This document shows positions 1-6,989 of a stretch of 11,479 nucleotides of DNA, in pieces. This DNA comes from Pseudomonadota bacterium (GTDB taxonomy: Bacteria; Pseudomonadota; Alphaproteobacteria; Acetobacterales; Acetobacteraceae): NCBI GenBank assembly GCA_021819535.1, contig JAKAQU010000058.1:1-11479 (forward strand), in the 5' to 3' direction. The notes under the pieces are model-generated. The model made no database searches. It saw only the letters and a list, made by a program, of their open reading frames with translations, and was not told where the DNA came from. Each line of letters opens with the position of its first letter. Positions within the stretch are counted from its first letter, which is position 1. The position numbers and the translations under genes were made by a program.

Positions 1-1736
1 CCGATCTGAAGCAATTTTACGGTGACGCTTTCGGTATAAAACAGCGCGCAGACGGCGATGGTCGCAACCCCAACCAGAATGAGAAAAAGGAGGGAAAGCC
101 GGCGCGAGCGGATCAGCGGGCCCGCGATGACGCGATAAATCTTGCCGAGCCGGTCCTCGCCATGAGCGTGATGGTGGTGGTGTGCCGCGTCGATACCCTT
201 CTTCTCCGGTGACAGTTTCAGCATCAGCCAGGGCGCGATCACCATGGCGACGAAAAACGAAAACAGCATCGCCGCCGAGGCATTGGCCGGGATCGGCGCC
301 ATGTAGGGGCCCATGAGGCCAGAGACGAACAGCATGGGCAACAACGCGGTCACCACCGTGAGCGTTGCCACCACCGTCGGATTGCCCACCTCGGCCACCG
401 CTTCGATCGCCGCCTGAATGCGTGGCCGGCCGTCACCCATGGCCCAGTGCCGCGCTATGTTTTCGACGACGACGATCGCATCGTCGACGAGAATGCCGAT
501 CGAGAAAATCAGCGCGAAAAGAGAGACGCGGTTGATGGTGTATCCCATCGTGTTGGCGGCGAAAAGGGTCAGTAGAATGGTGGTCGGGATCACCACCAGC
601 GTCACCACCCCTTCGCGCCAGCCGATCGCGAATGCGATCAGAACGACGATCGAAACCGTCGCGAGCGCCAGATGAAACAGAAGCTCGTTGGCTTTTTCGT
701 TGGCGGTATCGCCATAATTGCGCGTAACCTTGACGGTGATATCGGCCGGAATGAGCTGGCCTTCGAGCGTCTTGACCCGTGCGACGATGGCATTGGCCAC
801 AACGACGGCATTGGCGCCGGAACGTTTGGCGAGTGCTAGGCTGACCGCCGGCGTCTCGCGCCACTCGCCCTTGGCGGCCGGCGCGAGATTGAAGACATGG
901 TTTTCGACCACCGCGCCGCCGACGACGATGCGAGCGAGATCGCGCACATAAACCGGGCGACCATCGCGCGTCGTGATCAGGAGAAGGCCGATATCGGGAA
1001 CGCCGTCGAGCGTCTGCCCGGCGTTGACGGTGTTCATTCGCCCACCCTCGCGCACCATGCCGACGACGAAAGAGCGGTTGGCGTCGCGAATTTTGGCAAG
1101 AAGCTGCTGCAACGTCACGCCGTAGAGTGAGAGCTTCTCGGGATCCGGCTCGACGCGAATTTCCTCGGGATCGCTGCCCGCGATATAGCTGAGCCCGATA
1201 TCCTCGGTCTTGATCAATTCCGATTGCAGCTTGCTCGCGAGTTGCGAAAGATCAGCCTGCAGCCAGCGCCCGGCCGCCTCCGACTTCGGGGAGAGCGTCA
1301 GGACCACGATCGCGACATCATTGATGCCATGGCCGACGATCATCGGCTGTGGAATACCGATTGGAATACGATCCATATTGGCGCGGATCTTGTCATTGAC
1401 GCGGAGCACCGCATCATCCTCGCCGGTACCGACGACGAAACGCGCCGTTACCATCGAACGGTCATCGACGCTCTGGCTGTAGACATGCTCGACGCCGGGG
1501 ATGGCCTTGACGATAGTCTCAAGCGGCTTCGTGACTTCCTCGACGACATCGGCAGCTTTCAGACCGTTGGCCGATACCATGATATCGACCATGGGGACGT
1601 GAATTTGCGGGTCTTCCTCGCGCGGGATGGTGATGAGCGCAATCAGGCCGGCCGCGAGTGCGGCGAGCAGAAACAATGGGGTGAGCGGCGAGCGGATCGT
1701 CGCCTGCGCAAGCCGCCCTGAGATACCGAGTTTCAT
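1..1736 (-). CDS. RND efflux permease, inner membrane (C-terminus beyond window)
   Basis: Proton-driven inner-membrane pump of a tripartite RND efflux system (AcrB/AcrD/AcrF superfamily). The minus frame is open from the ATG at 1736 to the window edge, giving the first 578 residues of a protein normally slightly over 1000. Residues about 15-33 form TM1, followed by a REEDPQI motif (about 40-46) at the start of the periplasmic porter domain, which is common in one branch of these pumps. The adjacent aspartates D418-D419 in the segment ILVDDAIVVVEN match the proton-relay pair of TM4, so the pump should be functional. A histidine-rich cytoplasmic stretch (HHHHHAHG, bases about 160-185) precedes the second TM cluster. 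The ATG overlaps the stop of the adaptor gene (ATGA), so the two are translationally coupled. No outer-membrane TolC-type gene is visible; it may lie to the left. Substrate unknown; control by a sulfide-type regulator is inferred from the operon. Confidence 0.93.
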   Translation of the reverse strand, partial: MKLGISGRLAQATIRSPLTPLFLLAALAAGLIALITIPREEDPQIHVPMVDIMVSANGLKAADVVEEVTKPLETIVKAIPGVEHVYSQSVDDRSMVTARFVVGTGEDDAVLRVNDKIRANMDRIPIGIPQPMIVGHGINDVAIVVLTLSPKSEAAGRWLQADLSQLASKLQSELIKTEDIGLSYIAGSDPEEIRVEPDPEKLSLYGVTLQQLLAKIRDANRSFVVGMVREGGRMNTVNAGQTLDGVPDIGLLLITTRDGRPVYVRDLARIVVGGAVVENHVFNLAPAAKGEWRETPAVSLALAKRSGANAVVVANAIVARVKTLEGQLIPADITVKVTRNYGDTANEKANELLFHLALATVSIVVLIAFAIGWREGVVTLVVIPTTILLTLFAANTMGYTINRVSLFALIFSIGILVDDAIVVVENIARHWAMGDGRPRIQAAIEAVAEVGNPTVVATLTVVTALLPMLFVSGLMGPYMAPIPANASAAMLFSFFVAMVIAPWLMLKLSPEKKGIDAAHHHHHAHGEDRLGKIYRVIAGPLIRSRRLSLLFLILVGVATIAVCALFYTESVTVKLLQI

Positions 1737-2722
1737 CGTGACACCAGGACATCACCGGCGGCGACGCCGGAGAGGATCTCGATGCCATCCGGCATGTCGG
1801 GACTCGGGAAATCACGCCCGCGCTGGATCGGGATTGCCTCGATATCGCCACCGGGAGCACGGCGATGGACGTAATCGATACCGAAACGGGTTTCGATCAG
1901 GTGGCTCGGGATGACGAGGCTATGGCGCTCGCCCGCTGGGATCCAGACCTCGATGCGCTGGCCGACGAAATAATCGCCAAGCCCCTTGAGATCGGCATCG
2001 GCGATGACATTGCCGCCCTCGATGCGCGGGTAGACCAAAGTGACGGTGCCGAATTTCGCACCCTCCGCCCCGAGATCGCGCCCGTCGATCCTGACCGTTT
2101 CGCCGGCTTTGAGAAAGCCGGTCGCGCGTTCGGGAACGCGAAGCCGCAAGACGTAATTTTTTGCGGCGACACTCGCCAAAACATCACCCGGCATCACCAC
2201 CGAGCCCACGGTCAGCGGCACGGCAAGCACCCGGCCCGCGGTCGGCGCCTTGACCGCCCCCTCATCGAGCTGCTGAGCTGCGAGCGCGCGTTCCGCCTCG
2301 CGCGCTTTGAGTGAACTGGCCGCGACTTGCGCCGCGGTCGCCGCCTGGTCGAGCTGCTGGCGCGAAACCGCCCCGCCCTTGGCGAGCGCCTGGGCGCGAC
2401 CAAGATCGACTTCAGCCTGAGCGAGCTGGGATTTGAGACCGTTGATCTCAGCATCGAGCGCCTGGATGCGAAGTGCCAGTTTTTCATCGGCGACGACACC
2501 GATCACCTGCCCTTCTCCGACCTCGTCGCCTTCGCGGACGGTGAGAGTGACGATGGTGCCGGCGATACGCGCGCGCGCCGGCACCACATCGCGGCTCTCG
2601 ACGGTCGCGAAAACAGCTTTCTCATCGGTAAGACGCGTTGACTGAACGGTGAAGGTTTCCGCCGCCAGGGCCGACGACCCGAAGCCCGCGAAGCCGATGA
2701 CGACAAGAGAAGAGATGCGCAT
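1733..2722 (-). CDS. RND efflux periplasmic adaptor subunit (membrane fusion protein)
   Basis: Links the inner-membrane RND permease to an outer-membrane channel. The protein has 329 residues. An N-terminal Sec signal (about residues 1-20, SSALA before AET) is followed by the first half of the lipoyl domain (about 47-80), an alanine/glutamine/leucine-rich coiled-coil hairpin (about 82-152), the second lipoyl half with KAPTAGRVL (about 158-166), and the beta-barrel and membrane-proximal domains to the end. This is the domain order of the HlyD/AcrA family. The start at 2722 was chosen because it gives a proper signal peptide and is preceded by GGAGG eight bases upstream; a longer in-frame reading to 2875 would run into the regulator gene. 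The gene starts 35 bases after the regulator stop and overlaps the permease start by four bases, so the three form one operon. Confidence 0.93.
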   Translation of the reverse strand: MRISSLVVIGFAGFGSSALAAETFTVQSTRLTDEKAVFATVESRDVVPARARIAGTIVTLTVREGDEVGEGQVIGVVADEKLALRIQALDAEINGLKSQLAQAEVDLGRAQALAKGGAVSRQQLDQAATAAQVAASSLKAREAERALAAQQLDEGAVKAPTAGRVLAVPLTVGSVVMPGDVLASVAAKNYVLRLRVPERATGFLKAGETVRIDGRDLGAEGAKFGTVTLVYPRIEGGNVIADADLKGLGDYFVGQRIEVWIPAGERHSLVIPSHLIETRFGIDYVHRRAPGGDIEAIPIQRGRDFPSPDMPDGIEILSGVAAGDVLVSR

Positions 2723-2757
2723 GATGGTCGCCTCCGATGGTAACGGGAGAGAGCCGG

Positions 2758-3111
2758 TCAAGCCTGGCCGGAAAGCGCTCTCGCTTTCGGCCGAGGGATG
2801 ATATCGCGCGGGCAATAAATAGAAAATAACGTCTCGAGAACTTTGCGCGCGGGCCCACTCGCGAGCGAATACCATATCGTCTGCCCATCACGTTCGGCGG
2901 CGACGAGACCATCACGGCGCAACAGCGCGAGGTGTTGCGAGACGGTCGAATCGCGGAGATCGAGCCGCTCGGCAAGCTCACCGACCGAACATTTGCCCTC
3001 ACTCAGGTGGCAGAGAATGAGCAGGCGGTGGCGGCTCGCAAGCGCTTTCAAAAGCTCGCTCGCCTCGTCCGCCGCCCGGTGCATGGCCGCTATATCCCCA
3101 CTCGTTGCCAT
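2758..3111 (-). CDS. ArsR/SmtB-family repressor of the BigR/SqrR persulfide-sensor type
   Basis: Predicted dimeric winged-helix repressor of 117 residues. The wing-helix core is clear: ALASRHRLLILCHLSEGKCSVGELAE in two helices, then the recognition helix STVSQHLALLRRDGLV (about 55-70) and the wing (about 71-83). Cys34 (LILCHL) and Cys100 (SIYCPR) fall at the same places, with the same 66-residue spacing, as the two redox cysteines of BigR from Xylella as I recall that sequence. In BigR and SqrR these form a di- or tetrasulfide with reactive sulfur species and release DNA. The classical ArsR metal motif CVCDL is absent, which argues against arsenite sensing. An extra Cys41 lies in EGKCSV. The start at 3111 has an AGAG-type ribosome site; the upstream in-frame ATG at 3243 lies inside the divergent oxidoreductase gene and was rejected. 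It is first in an operon with the RND pump and divergent to the sulfide:quinone oxidoreductase, its expected target. Confidence 0.9.
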   Translation of the reverse strand: MATSGDIAAMHRAADEASELLKALASRHRLLILCHLSEGKCSVGELAERLDLRDSTVSQHLALLRRDGLVAAERDGQTIWYSLASGPARKVLETLFSIYCPRDIIPRPKARALSGQA

Positions 3112-3136
3112 TTCTCTACCATCGATAATTTCGTGC

Positions 3137-3165
3137 TTGCGTATATACGAGGATACGCATATATT
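3137..3165 (+). promoter_or_regulatory. Sigma70-type promoter for sqr
   Basis: A -35 element TTGCGT (3137-3142) and a -10 element TATATT (3160-3165) are separated by exactly 17 bases. Transcription would start near 3172, about 25 bases before the GTG start of the oxidoreductase. The inverted repeat lies between the two boxes, so a bound repressor would block polymerase. Prediction from sequence only. Confidence 0.65.
3138..3159. promoter_or_regulatory. Inverted repeat, candidate operator of the ArsR/SqrR-type repressor
   Basis: The sequence TGCGTAT, eight spacer bases, then ATACGCA forms a perfect inverted repeat with seven-base arms. A second, ten-base perfect palindrome, CGTATATACG (3140-3149), is nested in it. 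The eight-base spacing resembles the ATTC-N8-GAAT operator described, as I recall, for SqrR of Rhodobacter capsulatus, but the arms differ. The site lies between the -35 and -10 boxes of both divergent promoters. That it is the operator is inference from position and symmetry. Confidence 0.65.
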
Positions 3166-3170
3166 GTCAA
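3142..3170 (-). promoter_or_regulatory. Sigma70-type promoter for the regulator-efflux operon
   Basis: Read on the minus strand, TTGACA (3170-3165) is followed after exactly 17 bases by TATATA (3147-3142). This is a near-consensus promoter pointing at the regulator gene, with an expected start near 3135. Its -35 box overlaps the -10 box of the sqr promoter, so the two promoters occupy the same DNA. Confidence 0.7.
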
Positions 3171-3196
3171 ATTGTAGTTCGAAAAAGGGGAACGTC

Positions 3197-4474
3197 GTGG
3201 CGGAAATCGTGGTTCTCGGCGCCGGACTCGGCGGGACGATCATGGCCTACGAGTTGTTGCCTCACCTTCGAAAGGGGGATCGTCTCACCCTGATCGGGCA
3301 GGGGCGCAACTATCATTTCGTGCCTTCCAACCCGTGGGTTGCGGTCGGCTGGCGCGGGCGCAAGGATATCGAGATCGATCTCGCGCCTATCATGCAGCGC
3401 AAGAATATCCGCCTCCTCGATCAGGGCGCGAAGCGTGTCGATCCGGCGGGAAATCGCATCGAACTCAACGATTCGACCGAAATCCCCTATGATTACCTGG
3501 TGATCGCGACCGGCCCCGATCTCGCCTTCGATGAAATCCCCGGCCTCGGGCCGGAGGCGTTCACGCAATCGATCTGTCACGTCGATCATGCCGAGCGCGC
3601 GCATCTGGCGTTCGAGGCGTTTTGCAAAAACCCCGGGCCGATCGTCGTCGGGGCCGTGCAAGGCGCCTCTTGCTACGGGCCGGCTTATGAATTCGCGCTC
3701 ATCCTCGACACCGAACTTCGCAAGCGCAAAGTTCGCGACCGCGTGCCGATGACCTTCGTCACCGCCGAACCCTATATCGGCCATCTCGGCCTCGATGGGG
3801 TCGGCGACACCAAGGGGCTCCTGGAGAGCGAATTCCGCGATCGGCACATCAAATGGATCACCAATGCCAAGATGACCTCGGCGGAGGCGGATATGATGCA
3901 TGTCGAGGAGTTGGCCGAGGACGGAAATCTCAAGAAGACGCATGATTTACCGTTCAAATTCGCCATGATGTTGCCAGCGTTCCGCGGTGTCGCGGCGTTG
4001 CGGGGCGTGGAAAAACTGGTCAATCCGCGCGGCTTCGTCCTAATCGATGAATTCCAGCGCAACCCGACCTTTCACAACGTGTTCGGGATTGGCGTTTGCG
4101 TCGCCATTCCACCGACGGGGCCAACGCCGGTTCCGGTCGGTGTGCCGAAAACCGGGTTCATGATCGAATCGATGGTGACGGCGACGGCGGAAAACATCGG
4201 CGCCTTGCTGCAGGGGCGCGACCCCTCGGCGCGGGCGACATGGAATGCGATCTGTCTCGCCGATTTCGGAGATGGTGGTGTCGCTTTCGTCGCCAAACCG
4301 CAAATCCCGCCGCGCAACACCAATTGGGCGGCGAAGGGTACATGGGTGCATCTTGCCAAGGTCGGTTTCGAGAAATATTTCCTGCGCAAGATGCGGGGTG
4401 GCACGAGCGAGCCATTCTACGAGCGCTTTCTTCTGAAGCAGCTCGATCTCCACAAGCTCAAGGAAAAAGCCTGA
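3197..4474 (+). CDS. sqr: Sulfide:quinone oxidoreductase (FAD-dependent, membrane-associated)
   Basis: Oxidises sulfide to polysulfide/zero-valent sulfur and passes electrons to the quinone pool. The 425-residue product closely resembles the Acidithiobacillus ferrooxidans enzyme as I recall it (shared stretches include FVPSNPWV, GPAYE, EPYIGHLG, PKTGYMIESMV-like, WVHLAKV and FEKYF). The FAD-binding GxGxGG motif is VLGAGLGG (6-13), and a second dinucleotide motif ATGPDL is at 104-109. All three redox cysteines of that enzyme have counterparts: Cys127 (QSICHVDHA), Cys159 (GASCYGPAYE) and Cys353 (NAICLADFG). The basic, aromatic C-terminus (about 380-425) fits the amphipathic membrane anchor. The GTG at 3197 is the start because it is preceded by AAAAAGGGGAAC and immediately precedes the FAD motif; longer in-frame readings cross the promoter and the divergent gene. 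It is followed after 28 bases by a DUF2892 gene. Predicted to be repressed by the neighbouring persulfide sensor. Confidence 0.95.
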   Translation: MAEIVVLGAGLGGTIMAYELLPHLRKGDRLTLIGQGRNYHFVPSNPWVAVGWRGRKDIEIDLAPIMQRKNIRLLDQGAKRVDPAGNRIELNDSTEIPYDYLVIATGPDLAFDEIPGLGPEAFTQSICHVDHAERAHLAFEAFCKNPGPIVVGAVQGASCYGPAYEFALILDTELRKRKVRDRVPMTFVTAEPYIGHLGLDGVGDTKGLLESEFRDRHIKWITNAKMTSAEADMMHVEELAEDGNLKKTHDLPFKFAMMLPAFRGVAALRGVEKLVNPRGFVLIDEFQRNPTFHNVFGIGVCVAIPPTGPTPVPVGVPKTGFMIESMVTATAENIGALLQGRDPSARATWNAICLADFGDGGVAFVAKPQIPPRNTNWAAKGTWVHLAKVGFEKYFLRKMRGGTSEPFYERFLLKQLDLHKLKEKA

Positions 4475-4502
4475 ACTTTTCATCACCCGAAAGGAGTCTC
4501 TC

Positions 4503-4706
4503 ATGTCGATCGACCACGCGGTGTTCCGTTTCGCCGGGATCATGGTTTTGCTCAGCGTTGCACTGACTTATTATGTCAGCCCCTATTTTATCTGGTTCAC
4601 GGTTTTCATCGGCGTCAACCTCATCCAGTCGAGTTTCACCGGGTTCTGCCCGGCGGCGATGTTTTTCCGCCTGCTCGGCTTCAAGGCTGGTTGCGCCTTC
4701 AAGTAA
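4503..4706 (+). CDS. DUF2892 (YgaP transmembrane-like) small membrane protein
   Basis: A 67-residue inner-membrane protein with two hydrophobic segments (about 8-24 and 28-46) and a short C-terminal tail. The pattern GFCPAAMFFRLLGFKAGC contains Cys49 and Cys64 and is typical of the DUF2892 family, whose members are often fused or adjacent to rhodanese domains, as in YgaP, and common in sulfide and thiosulfate loci. A strong ribosome site, AAAGGAG, lies six bases before the ATG. It follows sqr by 28 bases, so it is co-transcribed. Its molecular role is not known; a part in handling membrane-bound or translocated sulfur species is inference from context. Confidence 0.88.
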   Translation: MSIDHAVFRFAGIMVLLSVALTYYVSPYFIWFTVFIGVNLIQSSFTGFCPAAMFFRLLGFKAGCAFK

Positions 4707-4731
4707 GACATCAAAAAATTCAGAACGGCCG

Positions 4732-4953
4732 ATGGGAGCGGGCAAAGGCTTGGCGAAAATATTTCGCCTCGGTATGATCGCCCTTGCGTTGCTCCCTCTC
4801 GCTGTCGGCGCGGCGGGAGCCGAGTTGCATCTTTCGGCGGCCGAGGTCAAGGAACTAGTGGCAAAATCCCCGGCGGGCGATAATGCCACCCGGCGCGGGG
4901 CTTGCGCTCTGACCCGAAATCATCACATGCCTTGCGCGGAAAGATTGGTATAG
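4732..4953 (+). pseudogene. Small exported ORF, possible truncated rhodanese-like protein
   Basis: A 73-residue reading frame starts 25 bases after the DUF2892 gene. Residues about 10-30 form a convincing Sec signal peptide (hydrophobic core LALLPLAVG, cleavage near AGA-E). The mature start, ELHLSAAEVKELVAKSPAGDN, resembles the first helix of periplasmic rhodanese-like proteins, which usually continue with a hydrophobic strand and VDVR-type motif. Here the expected strand is missing and the remaining 23 residues are basic and unrecognisable, ending at a TAG. Rhodaneses commonly accompany sqr and DUF2892 genes, so I read this as a gene that has lost its catalytic domain. The start is unsure: ATG 4732, TTG 4750 or ATG 4774 are all possible and none has a strong ribosome site. 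Alternatively it may be a genuine small secreted protein. Confidence 0.4.
4868..4900 (+). terminator. GC-rich hairpin downstream of the sqr operon, possible transcript end
   Basis: CCCCGGCGGG (4868-4877) pairs with CCCGGCGCGGGG (4889-4900) in a ten-pair stem with two bulged G bases and an eleven-base loop. There is no uridine run after it, so it is not a standard intrinsic terminator; it may pause polymerase or protect the 3' end of the sqr-DUF2892 message. It lies inside the probable rhodanese remnant. Confidence 0.3.
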
Positions 4954-4961
4954 GGATTGCC
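4945..4961 (+). promoter_or_regulatory. Possible sigma54 (-24/-12) promoter of the phosphoesterase operon
   Basis: TTGGTATAGGGATTGCC keeps the obligatory GG and GC dinucleotides of a sigma54 promoter with exactly ten bases between them, and the TTGC of the -12 box. Several -24 positions (CACG) deviate, so the match is weaker than at 10575. The predicted start is near 4972, about 60 bases before the phosphoesterase ATG. No clear enhancer or IHF site was seen upstream. Confidence 0.35.
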
Positions 4962-5031
4962 AATATTCCGCGCGGCCGGCCAGAATGCGGGCGGGATTAT
5001 CCCCAGGCGCGCATGGGACGGAGCGGAGCAC

Positions 5032-6972
5032 ATGAGGCTGAGCAAGATCGCGGCAAACGTGATCGCCTGCGTTTGTTTCACTTTTTCTGCCGCAGCGGCA
5101 GATGAGGGAGGCGCGATCGCGATCCAACCCGACCCTGCGCCCGCCGTTATTCCCTATCTCACGCATGACGAGCCCGGCGACCCGGCGGCGATGCTGGCAG
5201 CACTCCGGCGGCGGGTGAAATATGTCTTCGTCGTCTATCAGGAAAACCGCTCGTTCGACGCCTATTTCGGCAGTTTCCCCGGCGCGCGCGGGCTCTATAG
5301 CCAGCCGCCGACGGCGACACCCGGATTTTATCAACCGTTCCTCGATACCGATGGCGCGACCCGGCTCATCCATCCCTTCCGCATCGGCCCACGCGATTTC
5401 GCCGCCGATCTCGACGACATGGACCACAGCCATGCCGTTCTCCTGCAAAAAATGCACATCGCGCAAGGCGCGGCGGCGATGGATCGTTACGCCCTCGCCG
5501 AGGAGATGAAATACGTCGCGTCTGGCGAAAAACCCTCGCGCCGCGCCCGCCAGCACGGGCTTTTGCCGATGGCGCATGTCGATTGCGACACTATTCCTTT
5601 CCTATGGAGCTATGCCGCCCGCTTCGTGCTGTTCGATGCGTTTTTTCAGCACAGCCTCACACCCTCCGCTCCCAATGCCGTCGCCCTGATCGCCGGGCAA
5701 AGCGGCGAGACGCAATGGGTGAAGCATCCGGAACAGGCGCCGAAAGGCGGCAGCTATGCGAGCCCGGGCGTGCCGATGACCGGCAATCCGCCGCCGTTCT
5801 GGGGCTCAGCCGAAGATCATGAGAGCGGGACACCGGAGAACCCGCGTTACAAAACGCCGCCGCAAATCAATCAGACCTATGCTAATCTCCCGCTCACCTT
5901 CGCCGGGCGCGATGTCGCCGCGATCACCGGCGCCGATCGCGATCCGGCGCGCGACCTCGCCGATATCGCCGGCGATATTCCGGCGATCGCGGGTGCCGGG
6001 CGCCATGCCCTTCCCTGGGGCTGGTACCAGGAGGGTTACGATCGCGAGGTGACGGACGCCGCCGATGCGCCGCGCGACGGGGCGCATCTCTCCTATATCT
6101 GGCACCATAACGGGCCACAATATTTCGGCTATGTCGCGAATAATCCGGCGATGGCGGCGCATTTGCACGGGCTCGGCGATTTTTTTGCCGACGTCGCGGT
6201 GTCGCACCTGCCGCGTGCGGGCGGCGTTTTCTATGTGCGCGGCGGGTTTCACAACATCGCCGGCCTGACGCCCGCCGATCCCGACCCGGCGGTGGGGAAG
6301 AAATTCCGTGGCGATGACGACCATCCCGGCTATGCCGATTCCGAAATCAGCGACGCGCTTCTCGCCCGCGAGGTCAATGCCATCGCCGCCAGCCCCTATT
6401 GGGGCGAAAGCGTGATCATCATCACCTTCGATGAAGGCGGCGGCGCCTATGACCATGTGCCGCCGCGCTTGTTCGAAACCGGACCCGATGGCGCGCCGCT
6501 CGCACGTGGGCCGCGCGTGCCGCTGATCGTCATTTCGCCCTATGCTCGCGCCCATGTCGTCTCGCATGAGGTGGGAGATCACAATTCGGTGATAAAATTC
6601 CTCGACCAACTCTTCCGCCTCCCCCCGCTTGCCGATCTTCCGGAAGAGGCGGCGGCGCGCCATGAGGGGCAGGCGAAATTCGGCCAGCCCTGGCTCGGGC
6701 CCAAGGATGACGGCGTGCCCGAGGAGGGCGACCTGCTCAGCGCTTTCGATCCCGGCCGCCTCGCAGGCGGGGTGCCACCGCTGCCGCCCGACTATGCCGC
6801 CATCGCGCCCGATCGTCTCGCCCGCCTGCCGCTCGATGGCGGCGCCGGCTGCCGCGCGATCGGGGTCGTGCCGGTCGATCTCCAGCCCATCTTCACGGCG
6901 ACGGGCATCGACATTTCGCCGCCTTTGGATTTCAATCCACGACCGGAGACCGATCCGAGCCCGGTTCGGTGA
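5032..6972 (+). CDS. Exported phosphoesterase, acid phosphatase/phospholipase C superfamily (PF04185-like)
   Basis: A 646-residue secreted hydrolase, likely cleaving phosphate mono- or diesters in the periplasm or outside the cell. Residues 1-23 form a Sec signal ending FSAAAAD. The hallmark metal-binding motif ENRSFDAYFG is at 71-80. A TPSAPN motif places Ser212 where the nucleophile of AcpA-type enzymes would be. A metal-site motif FDEGGGAYDHVPP begins at 466 (Asp467, Glu468) and GDHNSV contributes Asp516 and His517. These are the conserved metal and catalytic residues of the family in the right order. Whether it is a phospholipase C, a broad acid phosphatase or another phosphodiesterase cannot be decided here. 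The ATG at 5032 was chosen because it gives a signal peptide and has GGAG eight bases upstream; the frame stays open upstream to 4957 without a better start. The short-chain dehydrogenase follows 17 bases after the stop. Confidence 0.88.
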   Translation: MRLSKIAANVIACVCFTFSAAAADEGGAIAIQPDPAPAVIPYLTHDEPGDPAAMLAALRRRVKYVFVVYQENRSFDAYFGSFPGARGLYSQPPTATPGFYQPFLDTDGATRLIHPFRIGPRDFAADLDDMDHSHAVLLQKMHIAQGAAAMDRYALAEEMKYVASGEKPSRRARQHGLLPMAHVDCDTIPFLWSYAARFVLFDAFFQHSLTPSAPNAVALIAGQSGETQWVKHPEQAPKGGSYASPGVPMTGNPPPFWGSAEDHESGTPENPRYKTPPQINQTYANLPLTFAGRDVAAITGADRDPARDLADIAGDIPAIAGAGRHALPWGWYQEGYDREVTDAADAPRDGAHLSYIWHHNGPQYFGYVANNPAMAAHLHGLGDFFADVAVSHLPRAGGVFYVRGGFHNIAGLTPADPDPAVGKKFRGDDDHPGYADSEISDALLAREVNAIAASPYWGESVIIITFDEGGGAYDHVPPRLFETGPDGAPLARGPRVPLIVISPYARAHVVSHEVGDHNSVIKFLDQLFRLPPLADLPEEAAARHEGQAKFGQPWLGPKDDGVPEEGDLLSAFDPGRLAGGVPPLPPDYAAIAPDRLARLPLDGGAGCRAIGVVPVDLQPIFTATGIDISPPLDFNPRPETDPSPVR

Positions 6973-6989
6973 TCGAGAAGGATATGCCC

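Larger units (their letters stand above)
3112..3196. promoter_or_regulatory. Divergent intergenic control region for the regulator/efflux operon and the sqr operon
   Basis: This 85-base, AT-rich island in GC-rich DNA separates the divergent regulator and oxidoreductase genes. It contains one promoter for each direction and one inverted repeat between them, listed separately. The ribosome site of the oxidoreductase (AAAAAGGGGAAC, 3182-3193) and of the regulator lie at its two edges. Confidence 0.85.

Noticed and set aside
433..1721. Several ORFs on either strand inside the RND permease
   Set aside because: The permease frame is continuously open here with TM4 and porter-domain motifs; the others are shadows.
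2723..2875. Longer adaptor of 380 residues starting at 2875
   Set aside because: The extension overlaps the regulator and would bury the signal peptide; the ATG at 2722 has GGAGG.
2843..3196. In-frame extension of the sqr reading frame to 543 residues
   Set aside because: It would cross both promoters and the whole regulator gene antisense; the GTG at 3197 has a good ribosome site and starts at the FAD-binding strand.
3112..3243. Longer regulator of 161 residues starting at 3243
   Set aside because: The extension lies inside sqr and over the promoters; the family size and ribosome site fit the start at 3111.
3167..3943. 258-codon minus-strand ORF opposite sqr
   Set aside because: It overlaps the divergent promoter region and the conserved flavoprotein coding frame, and has no domain signature.
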